In this document: positions 43,826-51,900 of the stretch, in pieces
How positions within the stretch are numbered: position 1 is the stretch's first letter
How the letters are laid out: each line of letters begins with the position of its first letter
Source: Quadrisphaera sp. RL12-1S
GTDB taxonomy: Bacteria > Actinomycetota > Actinomycetes > Actinomycetales > Quadrisphaeraceae
DNA: 64,000 nucleotides
Reading direction: 5' to 3'
Assembly (NCBI RefSeq): GCF_014270065.1
Contig: NZ_JACNME010000006.1
Coordinates: forward strand, 62,001-126,000
Notes under the pieces: generated by a model
What the model saw: the letters and a program-made list of their open reading frames with translations, nothing else
The model's database searches: none
What the model was told of the DNA's origin: nothing
Program-made: the position numbers and the translations under genes

Positions 43826-44004
43826 GACCCGTTCGATCCGGCGTGGGCCGAGGAGCCGGTGCTGGTCGTGGCCGCCGCCGTCGTCGTCGAGGAGGACTCC
43901 GCCGCGGCGACCCCGGCGACGGCCACGGCGCCGACCAGGGCGGCTCCCGTGGCGACGACGACGGCCCCGGCCCGCCTCCTGCTCTTCTCGCGCTCACCGC
44001 TCAC
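43822..44004 (-). CDS. Small exported Ser/Thr-rich protein
   Basis: This is a 60-residue protein with a basic N-terminus, one hydrophobic segment (AGAVVVATGAALVGAVAVAGVA) and a Ser/Thr-rich tail. GGGAG precedes the GTG by about 8 bases. In intact loci next to apbE an FMN-binding protein starts in this way and continues with an FMN-binding domain. Here the domain is missing, so this may be a truncated version. It overlaps apbE by GTGA. Confidence 0.55.
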   Translation of the reverse strand: MSGEREKSRRRAGAVVVATGAALVGAVAVAGVAAAESSSTTTAAATTSTGSSAHAGSNGS

Positions 44005-44253
44005 GTCGGCCACTCCCGCTCTCTGCTCTCGTCGGCCGCCGGTGGCGGCCACAGCAGCACGGTGCCCAGCGGCGGAGCCCCGGCGCTGGACGGTCGCTGT
44101 CCGGCCCCTGTGGACGGGAGCCGCGGAGAGGACCCGGTCACGAGGACTTGACCAGCCGGACACACGGGTGGAACATTCGGAATCGAAACTTCGAAGAAGA
44201 AGTTCTGAGCGCGGAGCACCGCCGGTCCGCGCCGACCGCCCCAGGAGGTCTCC
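44005..44253. promoter_or_regulatory. Divergent control region before the choline operon
   Basis: This 249-base spacer contains an A/T-richer segment at about 44171-44205. Within it the inverted repeat AACTTC-n6-GAAGTT (44187-44192 and 44199-44204) is a plausible operator for the GntR regulator encoded downstream. Confidence 0.45.
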
Positions 44254-45081
44254 GTGAGCAGAGCACCAGCGAAGCCCCGCCCGGCGTCCGCGACGCGCAC
44301 CGCGACCCCCGCCTGCACCACCGACACCCGAGCTCCGGAGGCGCCCGTGGACCAGGACGACGTGACGGGCCTGCTGCGCCGCACCGCCGAGCACCTGGGG
44401 CACATGCTCGACGCGGCCTTCGACACCGTGGAGCTGGTGCGCCAGCGCACCGAGGCGGTGCTCGGCACCGACCGGGGGGCCACCACACGGCTCGCCCTCA
44501 CCGCGCTGCACCCGCTCTTCCGCAGCGTCCTCGCGCACCAGCCCAACCCCCTGGAGGGCGTGGGCGTGGCCGTGGGGCCCGGCGCCCTGTCCGACACCGA
44601 GCGGTGGCTCGAGTGGTGGCGCCGCGGCCCGGACGGCGCGGCGTCGTTCACGCGACACGTCCTGGACCCGGGCGCCCTCGGGTTCTACGACTACCAGTCG
44701 CGCCCCTGGTTCCGCACGCCGCTGGAGGCGGGGCACGAGGTGGCCGTGGGCCCCTACCTCGACGCCGGGGGGTGCGACGTCTACACCACCACGCTCGCGA
44801 CCCCGCTGGTGCTGGGCCCCGGTCAGGACCTGGTGGTGGGGGGCGACCTCGACATGGCCCGGCTGGAGGCGACCTTCCTGCGGGAGGTCGGACGGCGCCG
44901 CCCGGCCGTGGCGCTGCTGGCCGCCAGCGACCGCGTGGTGGTGTCCAACACCGCGCTCCTCACGTCGGGCTCGCGCGTCCCCGCGACCGTCAAGGAGGCC
45001 GTCCAGGCCGAGGTGGCGGTGCCCTCCCGCGTGCCGGGGCGCTCCTCGTGGCGCCTCGTGGCGCTGGAGCAGCAGCCGTGA
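44254..45081 (+). CDS. Soluble cache (PDC-like) sensor protein
   Basis: This is a 275-residue protein with no signal peptide or membrane span. After a disordered Ala/Pro N-terminus it has helix LLRRTAEHLGHMLDAAFDTV and a cache/PDC-like domain (PLEGVGVAVGPGAL, LGFYDYQSRPWFRTPLEAGH, VYTTTLATPLVL, LVVGGDLDMARLEATFL). The YDYQSRPWF pattern is typical of cache ligand pockets. AGGAGG precedes the GTG. It overlaps the GntR regulator by GTGA, so it probably senses an amine or quaternary ammonium compound for that regulator. Cache domains are normally extracytoplasmic, so a cytosolic one is unusual. Confidence 0.8.
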   Translation: MSRAPAKPRPASATRTATPACTTDTRAPEAPVDQDDVTGLLRRTAEHLGHMLDAAFDTVELVRQRTEAVLGTDRGATTRLALTALHPLFRSVLAHQPNPLEGVGVAVGPGALSDTERWLEWWRRGPDGAASFTRHVLDPGALGFYDYQSRPWFRTPLEAGHEVAVGPYLDAGGCDVYTTTLATPLVLGPGQDLVVGGDLDMARLEATFLREVGRRRPAVALLAASDRVVVSNTALLTSGSRVPATVKEAVQAEVAVPSRVPGRSSWRLVALEQQP

Positions 45082-45887
45082 GCAGCGCCCTGCGCGCGGT
45101 CGACGGCGCCCGGAGTCCCCTCGGCGCCGCGCCGCTGGTGCTCGTCACCGCCATCGGTGACGCCACCGGGGGCGCGGCGGGCCGGGCCGAGCAGGTGGCC
45201 GCGCAGCTGGAGACCGCCGTCTCGGTGGGCCTGGTCGGCGCCGGCGTGCGCCTGCCCCCCGAGCGGGAGCTCGCAGAGCAGCTCGGCGTCACCGTGCTGC
45301 AGCTGCGGCAGGCGCTGGCCATCCTGCGCGACCGCGGCCTCATCACCACGCGGCGCGGCAACGGCGGTGGCAGCTTCGTCACGGACGCCTCGGTGGTCTC
45401 CCCGGACGAGGTCAGCCAGCGTCTGCGCCGCCTGAGCACGGAGTGGCTGCGCGACCTCGGAGACCTGTCGTCGAGCATCACCTCCTCCGCGTGCCGGTTG
45501 GCCGCCGAGCGCGCTGACGAGCCGGACGTCGAGCACCTGCGAGAGCTGGCCGCGGCGTTCGAGCAGGCCACCACCACCCAGCAGCTGCGCCTCGCGGACA
45601 GCAGGCTGCACGTCGCCCTGGGAGGAGCGGCGCAGTCGCTGCGGCTGACCGCGGCCAGCGTGCAGGTCCGGGGGGAGATCGCCCCGCTGCTGTGGCACGA
45701 GGTGGACGGCGAGCTGCCGACCGCCGCGCTGACCGAGCAGCACGCCGAGCTCGTGGCGGCCATCGCCGCCGGCGACGCCGAGCGGGCCCGCCGCCTCGGG
45801 CAGCTGCACGCCGAGCACGAGGTCCGGCACGTCATCGAGGCGCACCTCGCCGAGGTGCTCACCGAGGTGACCTCCGCGAGCGGCTGA
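45078..45887 (+). CDS. GntR family regulator (FCD-type)
   Basis: This is a 269-residue regulator. The winged helix reads [63 protein letters not shown], a clear GntR domain. The helical C-terminal domain ([28 protein letters not shown] through [17 protein letters not shown]) is FCD-like, with the Asp/His positions LADSRLH and the later H residues that can bind metal and ligand. It is translationally coupled to the cache protein and precedes the choline genes, which it presumably controls. Confidence 0.9.
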   Translation: MSSALRAVDGARSPLGAAPLVLVTAIGDATGGAAGRAEQVAAQLETAVSVGLVGAGVRLPPERELAEQLGVTVLQLRQALAILRDRGLITTRRGNGGGSFVTDASVVSPDEVSQRLRRLSTEWLRDLGDLSSSITSSACRLAAERADEPDVEHLRELAAAFEQATTTQQLRLADSRLHVALGGAAQSLRLTAASVQVRGEIAPLLWHEVDGELPTAALTEQHAELVAAIAAGDAERARRLGQLHAEHEVRHVIEAHLAEVLTEVTSASG

Positions 45888-46039
45888 GGCCGCCGCACCA
45901 CCGCCAGCACCACCCCACACCACTCCTCACCACCCCACACCGGCCAGCACCACCTCGGCCCCGTCACGAGGCCGACGCGCTCCACGACCCTGCGGCACCC
46001 CCGTCGCAGGGCCAGCCGCTGCAACCCCCGGAGGCACCC

Positions 46040-47770
46040 ATGGGCAAGCACTACGACTACGTGATCGTGGGAGGCGGCTCTGCCGGCTGCGCCCTCGCCA
46101 ACCGCCTCAGCGCCGACCCCTCCACCTCCGTGCTGGTGCTCGAGGCGGGCCGCAGCGACTTCTCGCTGGACCCGCTGGTGCACATGCCGGCGGCGCTGCC
46201 GTTCCCCATCGGCAACCGCTTCTACGACTGGAAGTACGAGTCCGAGCCGGAGCCCCACATGGGCGGCCGCCGCGTCTACCACGCGCGCGGCAAGGTGCTC
46301 GGCGGCTCCAGCAGCATCAACGGGATGATCTTCCAGCGGGGCAACCCGCTCGACTACGAGCGGTGGGCCTCCGACCCCGGCATGGAGACCTGGGACTACG
46401 CCCACGTGCTGCCCTACTTCAAGCGCATGGAGAACTGCCTGGCCGGCGCGGACGCCTGGCGCGGCGGCTCCGGACCGCTGGAGCTGGAGCGCGGTCCGGC
46501 CAACACCCCCCTGTTCGGCGCGTTCTTCGAGGCGGTGCAGCAGGCCGGGCACCCGCTCACCGACGACGTCAACGGCTACCGCCAGGAGGGCTTCGCGCCC
46601 TTCGACAGGAACGTGCGCCACGGCAAGCGCCTCAGCGCCGCCCGCGCCTACCTGCACCCGGTGATGGACCGCAAGAACCTCACCGTGCACACGCTGTCCA
46701 CGGTGACCGGCGTCCGCATGCAGGGCGCCCGCGCGGTGGGCGTGGACTACCTGCGCGGCGGCAAGCTCAAGCGCAGCGTCGACGCCGGTGAGGTCATCCT
46801 CTGCGGCGGCGCGTTCGGCACCCCCCAGCTGCTGCAGCTGGCGGGGATCGGCGACGCCTCCGACCTGGGCGCCCTGGGCATCCGCAGCGCCGTCGACCTG
46901 CCCGGCGTGGGCCAGAACCTCCAGGACCACCTCGAGGTGTACGTCCAGTACGCCTGCAAGCAGCCCGTCTCCCTGGGGCCGTGGCTGAGCAAGGTGCGGG
47001 CCCCGCGCATCGGCGCCGAGTGGCTCTTCTTCAAGAGCGGCGTGGGTGCCTCCAACCACTTCGAGGCCGGCGGGTTCATCCGCAGCAACGACCGCGTCGA
47101 CTACCCCAACCTCATGTTCCACTTCCTGCCCGTCGCGGTGCGCTACGACGGGTCGAAGCCCGCGTCGGTGCACGGCTACCAGGTGCACATCGGCCCGATG
47201 TACTCCGACGTCCGCGGCAGCCTGAAGATCAAGAGCACGAACCCGCTGGAGCACCCGGCCATCCGGTTCAACTACCTGTCCACCGAGAACGACCGCCGCG
47301 AGTGGATCGAGATGGTCCGCGCCGCCCGCACCATCCTCGAGCAGCCGGCGTTCGCCGCCTTCAGCGACGGGGAGATCTCCCCCGGACCCTCGGTGGAGAC
47401 CGACCAGGAGATCCTCGACTGGGTCGCCAAGGACGCCGAGACGGCGCTGCACCCCTCGTGCACCGCCAAGATGGGCACCGGCCCCGACAGCGTGGTGGAC
47501 CCGCTGACCATGAAGGTGCACGGCACCGAGGGCCTGCGGGTGGTGGACGCCTCGGCGATGCCGTACGTCACCAACGGCAACATCTACGCGCCGATCATGA
47601 TGATGGCCGAGAAGGCCGCCGACCTCATCGCCGGCAACACCCCGCTGCCCGCCCTGCACGTGCCGTTCTACCGCCACCGCGACGGCATGCCGCTGTACCC
47701 CGAGGGCGACCCGCGCAACAGCACGCCCACCGCCCAGCCCACCGCCCTGCAGACGGCGCTGGAGGTCTGA
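46040..47770 (+). CDS. betA: Choline dehydrogenase-like GMC oxidoreductase
   Basis: This is a 576-residue FAD enzyme oxidising choline to betaine aldehyde. It has the FAD-binding [16 protein letters not shown] near residue 10, [10 protein letters not shown]-like [25 protein letters not shown], and [35 protein letters not shown], the catalytic region [10 protein letters not shown] and [18 protein letters not shown] follow. Many segments match E. coli BetA closely as I recall it. GGAGG lies 5 bases before the ATG. The preceding 152 bases are C/A-rich and G-poor. Confidence 0.93.
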   Translation: MGKHYDYVIVGGGSAGCALANRLSADPSTSVLVLEAGRSDFSLDPLVHMPAALPFPIGNRFYDWKYESEPEPHMGGRRVYHARGKVLGGSSSINGMIFQRGNPLDYERWASDPGMETWDYAHVLPYFKRMENCLAGADAWRGGSGPLELERGPANTPLFGAFFEAVQQAGHPLTDDVNGYRQEGFAPFDRNVRHGKRLSAARAYLHPVMDRKNLTVHTLSTVTGVRMQGARAVGVDYLRGGKLKRSVDAGEVILCGGAFGTPQLLQLAGIGDASDLGALGIRSAVDLPGVGQNLQDHLEVYVQYACKQPVSLGPWLSKVRAPRIGAEWLFFKSGVGASNHFEAGGFIRSNDRVDYPNLMFHFLPVAVRYDGSKPASVHGYQVHIGPMYSDVRGSLKIKSTNPLEHPAIRFNYLSTENDRREWIEMVRAARTILEQPAFAAFSDGEISPGPSVETDQEILDWVAKDAETALHPSCTAKMGTGPDSVVDPLTMKVHGTEGLRVVDASAMPYVTNGNIYAPIMMMAEKAADLIAGNTPLPALHVPFYRHRDGMPLYPEGDPRNSTPTAQPTALQTALEV

Positions 47771-47773
47771 GCC

Positions 47774-49243
47774 GTGCCCGACCTGTTCATCGACGGCTCC
47801 TGGAGGTCGTCCTCCGACGGCGGCACGCGCGACGTCGTCGACCCCGCCACCGGGCGGGCGTTCACGGCGGTGGACGAGGCGACGGCCTCCGACGCGGAGG
47901 CGGCGGTCGCCGCGGCGCGGCGCGCCTTCGACGAGGGCTCCTGGGCCGCCACGCCCGTGGACGACCGCTCCAAGGTGCTCCGCCGCACCGCCGAGCTGCT
48001 CGAGCGCGACAAGGAGGAGATCGCGCGCACCGAGACCCTCGACACCGGCAAGACGCTGGCGGAGAGCCGGATCGACGTCGACGACGTCGCGGCGGTGTTC
48101 CGCTACTACGCCGACGAGGTGCTGCGCGAGGTCGACAGGAGCGTCGACGTGGGCCGGGAGGACGTCGTCAGCCGCGTCGTGCACGCGCCCATCGGGGTGT
48201 GCTCGCTCATCGCGCCGTGGAACTACCCGCTCCTGCAGATCGCGTGGAAGGTGGCCCCGGCGCTGGGGGCCGGCAACACCACCGTCCTCAAGCCCAGCGA
48301 GGTCACCCCGCTCACCACCGTCCACCTGGTCCGTCTGCTGGCGGAGGCGGGCGTGCCCGACGGGGTGGTGAACCTCGTGCTGGGCGGCGGCCCCGTGGTG
48401 GGCCCGGCGCTGACCGAGCACGACGACGTCGACCTGGTCTCCTTCACCGGCGGCCTGGCCACCGGCCAGCGGATCCTGCGCGCGGGGGCGGAGTCGATCA
48501 AGCGGGTCACGGTGGAGCTGGGCGGCAAGAACCCGCACGTCGTCTTCGCCGACGCCGACCTCGCCACCGCCGTCGACCTCGTCCTCACCGGCGCCTTCCT
48601 GCACTCCGGGCAGGTCTGCTCCGCCGGCACCCGGCTCATCGTCGAGGAGTCGGTCGCCGACGCGCTCGTCGAGGGCGTCGTCGACCGGGCACGGCGGATC
48701 CGGGTGGGCAGCGGCCTGGACCCGGCCAGCGAGACCGGGCCGCTGGTCTCGGCGGCGCACCGCGAGAAGGTCGAGGCGTACGTCGCGCTCGGGAGGTCCG
48801 AGGGGGCGCGCCTGCTCACCGGCGGGAAGCGGCCCGAGGCCGACCACCTGCGGGACGGCTTCTTCTTCGAGCCGACCGTCTTCGACGGCTGCGACAGGTC
48901 GATGCGGCTGGTGCAGGAGGAGACCTTCGGCCCCATCCTCACCGTCGAGCGCTTCCGCACCGAGGCCGAGGCGGTCGCGCTCGCCAACGACACCGCGTAC
49001 GGCCTGGCCGGCGGGGTGCAGACCGCCGACGTCGAGCGCGGCGAGCGCGTCGCCGCGGCGCTGCGCCACGGCACGGTGTGGATCAACGACTTCGGCCCCT
49101 ACGTGCCGCAGGCCGAGTGGGGAGGCTGGGGCCGTTCCGGCAACGGCCGCGAGCTCGGTCCCGAGGGCCTGGCCGAGTACCGCCAGAGCAAGCACGTCTG
49201 GCGCAACACCGCTCCCCGTCCCGCCGGCTGGTTCGCCGGCTGA
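47774..49243 (+). CDS. betB: Betaine-aldehyde dehydrogenase
   Basis: This is a 489-residue NAD(P)+ aldehyde dehydrogenase that would convert betaine aldehyde to glycine betaine. Seen are PWNYPLLQIAWKVAPALGAG, KPSEVTPLT, SFTGGLATGQ, catalytic E248 in TVELGGKNPHV and C282 in SGQVCSAGTR. EETFGPILTVERF and a YRQSKHVW end follow. The end matches BetB-type enzymes. The start GTG is 3 bases after the betA stop. Other aminoaldehydes are possible substrates, but pairing with betA favours betaine aldehyde. Confidence 0.93.
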   Translation: MPDLFIDGSWRSSSDGGTRDVVDPATGRAFTAVDEATASDAEAAVAAARRAFDEGSWAATPVDDRSKVLRRTAELLERDKEEIARTETLDTGKTLAESRIDVDDVAAVFRYYADEVLREVDRSVDVGREDVVSRVVHAPIGVCSLIAPWNYPLLQIAWKVAPALGAGNTTVLKPSEVTPLTTVHLVRLLAEAGVPDGVVNLVLGGGPVVGPALTEHDDVDLVSFTGGLATGQRILRAGAESIKRVTVELGGKNPHVVFADADLATAVDLVLTGAFLHSGQVCSAGTRLIVEESVADALVEGVVDRARRIRVGSGLDPASETGPLVSAAHREKVEAYVALGRSEGARLLTGGKRPEADHLRDGFFFEPTVFDGCDRSMRLVQEETFGPILTVERFRTEAEAVALANDTAYGLAGGVQTADVERGERVAAALRHGTVWINDFGPYVPQAEWGGWGRSGNGRELGPEGLAEYRQSKHVWRNTAPRPAGWFAG

Positions 49244-49249
49244 CCAGAC

Positions 49250-49286
49250 CTGCGCGGGGCCGGTTCCCCCACCCGGCCCCGCGCAG
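49250..49286 (+). terminator. Intraoperonic hairpin after betB
   Basis: CTGCGCGGGGCCGG and its complement form a 14-bp perfect stem with a 9-base loop starting 7 bases past the betB stop, followed by about 60 bases of C-rich, G-poor sequence. It may attenuate transcription into the permease gene. Confidence 0.7.
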
Positions 49287-49389
49287 CTCCACCGCTCCAC
49301 CCGCCCCACCCGCTTCCCCAGCACCGCTCCCCCCACCCACATCCCGCCGGATCAGGACGACCGGCGCCGGAGGACCTCAGGAGGTCCCG

Positions 49390-50970
49390 GTGAGCACCAC
49401 ACGCGGAGAACGCACCAGCCAACCGGTCACCAGCGGCGGCGTCGCACGAGCCGATGACCACGGGCTCGACGAGTACGGCTACACCCCCAAGCTCGAGCGC
49501 AGCATCGGCTCCTTCGCCAGCTTCGCCGCGGGCGTCAGCTACATCTCCATCCTCACGGGCACGTTCCAGCTCTTCTACTTCGGCTACGGCACGGCCGGCC
49601 CCGCCTACCTGTGGTCCTGGCCGATCGTCTTCGTGGGCCAGCTCTTGGTGGCGCTGGTCTTCGCCGAGCTCTCCAGCCGCTTCGCCGTGGCGGGGTCGCT
49701 CTACAACTGGACCAAGCAGCTCGCCTCGCCCACGGTCGCCTGGATCGCCGGGTGGACGATGCTCATCGCGTCGATCGTCACGCTCTCGGCCGTGGTGCTG
49801 GCGTTCCAGCTGACGCTGCCGCAGCTGTGGTCGGGCTTCCAGTTCGTCGGCTCGGCGGACGACCCGGTCGCCTACGCCCTCAACGCCGTCATCCTCGGCG
49901 GCGTGGTCATCGTCTTCACCACCGTGGTCAACGCCTTCGGCGTGAAGCTCATGAGCCGCATCAACTCCGCGGGCGTGTTCATCGAGCTCATCGCCGCCGT
50001 CGCGATCATCGTGCTGCTGGCGCTGCACGTGAAGCGCGGCCCGGGCGTCGTCCTCGAGACCCGCGGCGTGGGCCTGGACCACCCGGGCGGCTACTTCGGC
50101 GCCTTCCTCGTCGCCGCGCTGGCCTCCGGCTACGTCATGTACGGCTTCGACACCGCCAGCTCCCTCGGGGAGGAGACCAAGGACCCGCGCCGCACCGCGC
50201 CGCGGGCCGTGCTGCGCGCCGTCGTCGCCTCGTTCGTGCTCGGCGGGCTGATCCTCCTGTTCGCCCTCATGTCCGCGCCCGACCTCGACGACCCGCTCAT
50301 CGGCGACCCGGCCGGCGGCCTGCAGCACCTGGTGCTGGCCACGGTGGGCAGCGGCTTCGGCGTGCCGTTCCTCGTGTGCGTCGTCGTCGCGGTCCTGGTC
50401 TGCTCCCTGGCCGTCCACACGGCCACGGTGCGCATGGCGTTCGCCATGGCCCGCGACAACAACCTGCCGTTCGCGGAGAAGCTCGCGCACATCAGCCCGC
50501 GGTTCAAGACGCCCGTGCTGCCCGCGGTGGTGGTCGGGGTGCTCGCGCTGGTGGTGCTCGTGGTCAACGTGGGCCAGCCGCAGATCTTCACCGTCATCAC
50601 CAGCCTCGCCGTCGGCATGATCTACCTGGCCTACCTCGTGGTGACGGTCTCCCTCCTGGTCGCGCGGCTGAAGGGCCGCTGGCCCCGGCCGCTGCCCGAC
50701 GGCAGCGCCGCGCCGTTCTCCCTGGGCCGCTGGGGCCTGCCCGTCAACGTGCTGGCGGTCCTGTGGGGCGTGGCGATGATGACCAACCTGCTGTGGCCTC
50801 GCCGGGAGGTCTACAACGCCACCGAGCCGTACCACTGGTACCTGCAGTACGGCGCGGTGCTGTTCATCGTGGTGGTGGTCGGCGGCGGCGCGCTGTACTA
50901 CCGCGCGCGGCTGCGGCACCGCTCCGGCGTGCTCGCCAGCCACGCCTCTACCTCCGCGGACGCCAGCTGA
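49390..50970 (+). CDS. APC family amino acid/amine permease
   Basis: This is a 526-residue transporter with about 12 membrane spans. The first spans carry the APC signature SFASFAAGVSYISILTGTF, and VFAELSSRFAVAGSLYNWTKQ follows. YGFDTASSLGEETKDPRRTAPRAVL is the conserved loop of the family. The subfamily resembles choline/ethanolamine/GABA-type permeases. AGGAGG precedes the GTG at 49390. As the last gene of the operon it probably imports choline or a related amine for BetA/BetB. Confidence 0.92.
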   Translation: MSTTRGERTSQPVTSGGVARADDHGLDEYGYTPKLERSIGSFASFAAGVSYISILTGTFQLFYFGYGTAGPAYLWSWPIVFVGQLLVALVFAELSSRFAVAGSLYNWTKQLASPTVAWIAGWTMLIASIVTLSAVVLAFQLTLPQLWSGFQFVGSADDPVAYALNAVILGGVVIVFTTVVNAFGVKLMSRINSAGVFIELIAAVAIIVLLALHVKRGPGVVLETRGVGLDHPGGYFGAFLVAALASGYVMYGFDTASSLGEETKDPRRTAPRAVLRAVVASFVLGGLILLFALMSAPDLDDPLIGDPAGGLQHLVLATVGSGFGVPFLVCVVVAVLVCSLAVHTATVRMAFAMARDNNLPFAEKLAHISPRFKTPVLPAVVVGVLALVVLVVNVGQPQIFTVITSLAVGMIYLAYLVVTVSLLVARLKGRWPRPLPDGSAAPFSLGRWGLPVNVLAVLWGVAMMTNLLWPRREVYNATEPYHWYLQYGAVLFIVVVVGGGALYYRARLRHRSGVLASHASTSADAS

Positions 50971-50976
50971 CCTGAC

Positions 50977-51022
50977 GGCCCCGGGCCGGACGACGCCGTC
51001 AGGCGCCGTCCGGCCCGGGGCC
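50977..51022 (+). terminator. Strong hairpin terminator of the choline operon
   Basis: GGCCCCGGGCCGGACG and its exact complement make a 16-bp perfect stem with a 14-base loop, 6 bases after the permease stop. No U-tract follows. Confidence 0.85.
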
Positions 51023-51072
51023 GCGGCCTGGTACTCCTGGGTCCTTCGCAAGACCCAGGAGAGGGGGCGGCC

Positions 51073-51849
51073 GTGCCGACCCAGCAGCAGCGCCAGCGCG
51101 TGGCCGTGGTGACGGGAGCGGGCAGCCCGGAGGGCATCGGCTTCGCCGCCGCCCGGCTGCTCGCCGCCGACCACGCCGTGGTGGTGGCCTCCACCACGGA
51201 CCGCATCCACGAGCGGGCGTCCGAGCTCGAGGCGGCGGGAGGGCGGGCCGTCGGCTTCGTCGGTGACCTCACCCACCCCGGTGCCGCGCAGCGCCTCGCG
51301 GACCTGGCGGCAGGGACCTTCGGGGGCCTGGACGTGCTGGTGAACAACGCCGGGATGCTCGCCGTGTCGGGTTCGGAGCGCGCGGCCCCGGTCGCGTCCA
51401 CCACCGACGCGGACTGGCGCGCCGGCATCGCGCGCAACCTCGACACCACCTTCTACGTGACCCGCGCGGCGCTGGCGCTGCTGCCCGACGGCACGGGGCG
51501 CATCGTCAACGTGGCGTCGGTGTCGGGTCCGGTCATGGCCTACGGCGACGACGCCGCCTACCACGCGGCCAAGGCCGCGGTGGTGGGCCTGACCCGGTCC
51601 CTCGCCGTCGACCTGGGACCGCGGGGCATCACGTGCAACGCGGTGGCGCCGGGGTGGATCGCGACCGCGTCCGCCACGCCGCAGGAGCTGGCGGCGGGCC
51701 GCGCCACCCCCACCGGGCGCTCCGGCACCCCCGACGAGGTGGCGGCGGTGGTGGCGTTCCTCGCCTCAGCCGGGGCCTCCTACGTCACCGGCCAGGTGCT
51801 GGTGGTGGACGGCGGCAACTCCATCGCCGAGGAGCGCGGCCGCTCCTGA
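51073..51849 (+). CDS. SDR family oxidoreductase
   Basis: This is a 258-residue SDR. The glycine motif is TGAGSPEGIGFAAARLL, with an insertion of two residues compared with the usual TGxxxGIG. It also has VNNAGMLAV, catalytic Ser in VASVSGPVM, Tyr/Lys in AAYHAAKAAVVGL, NAVAPGWI and YVTGQVLVVDGGN. The GTG start at 51073 is preceded by AGGAGAGGGGG. It converges on the acyl-CoA ligase gene and may belong to the same pathway. Substrate unknown. Confidence 0.9.
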   Translation: MPTQQQRQRVAVVTGAGSPEGIGFAAARLLAADHAVVVASTTDRIHERASELEAAGGRAVGFVGDLTHPGAAQRLADLAAGTFGGLDVLVNNAGMLAVSGSERAAPVASTTDADWRAGIARNLDTTFYVTRAALALLPDGTGRIVNVASVSGPVMAYGDDAAYHAAKAAVVGLTRSLAVDLGPRGITCNAVAPGWIATASATPQELAAGRATPTGRSGTPDEVAAVVAFLASAGASYVTGQVLVVDGGNSIAEERGRS

Positions 51850-51900
51850 CCGGCTCTCCCCCCAGCCGAGCGCCCGGCTGCGGCGGAGGTGGGCGGGGCG

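Noticed and set aside
44990-49342. Very long open frame on the minus strand antisense to the choline operon
   Set aside because: It is an artefact of high third-position GC; the translation is low-complexity and the opposite strand carries four well-recognised genes.
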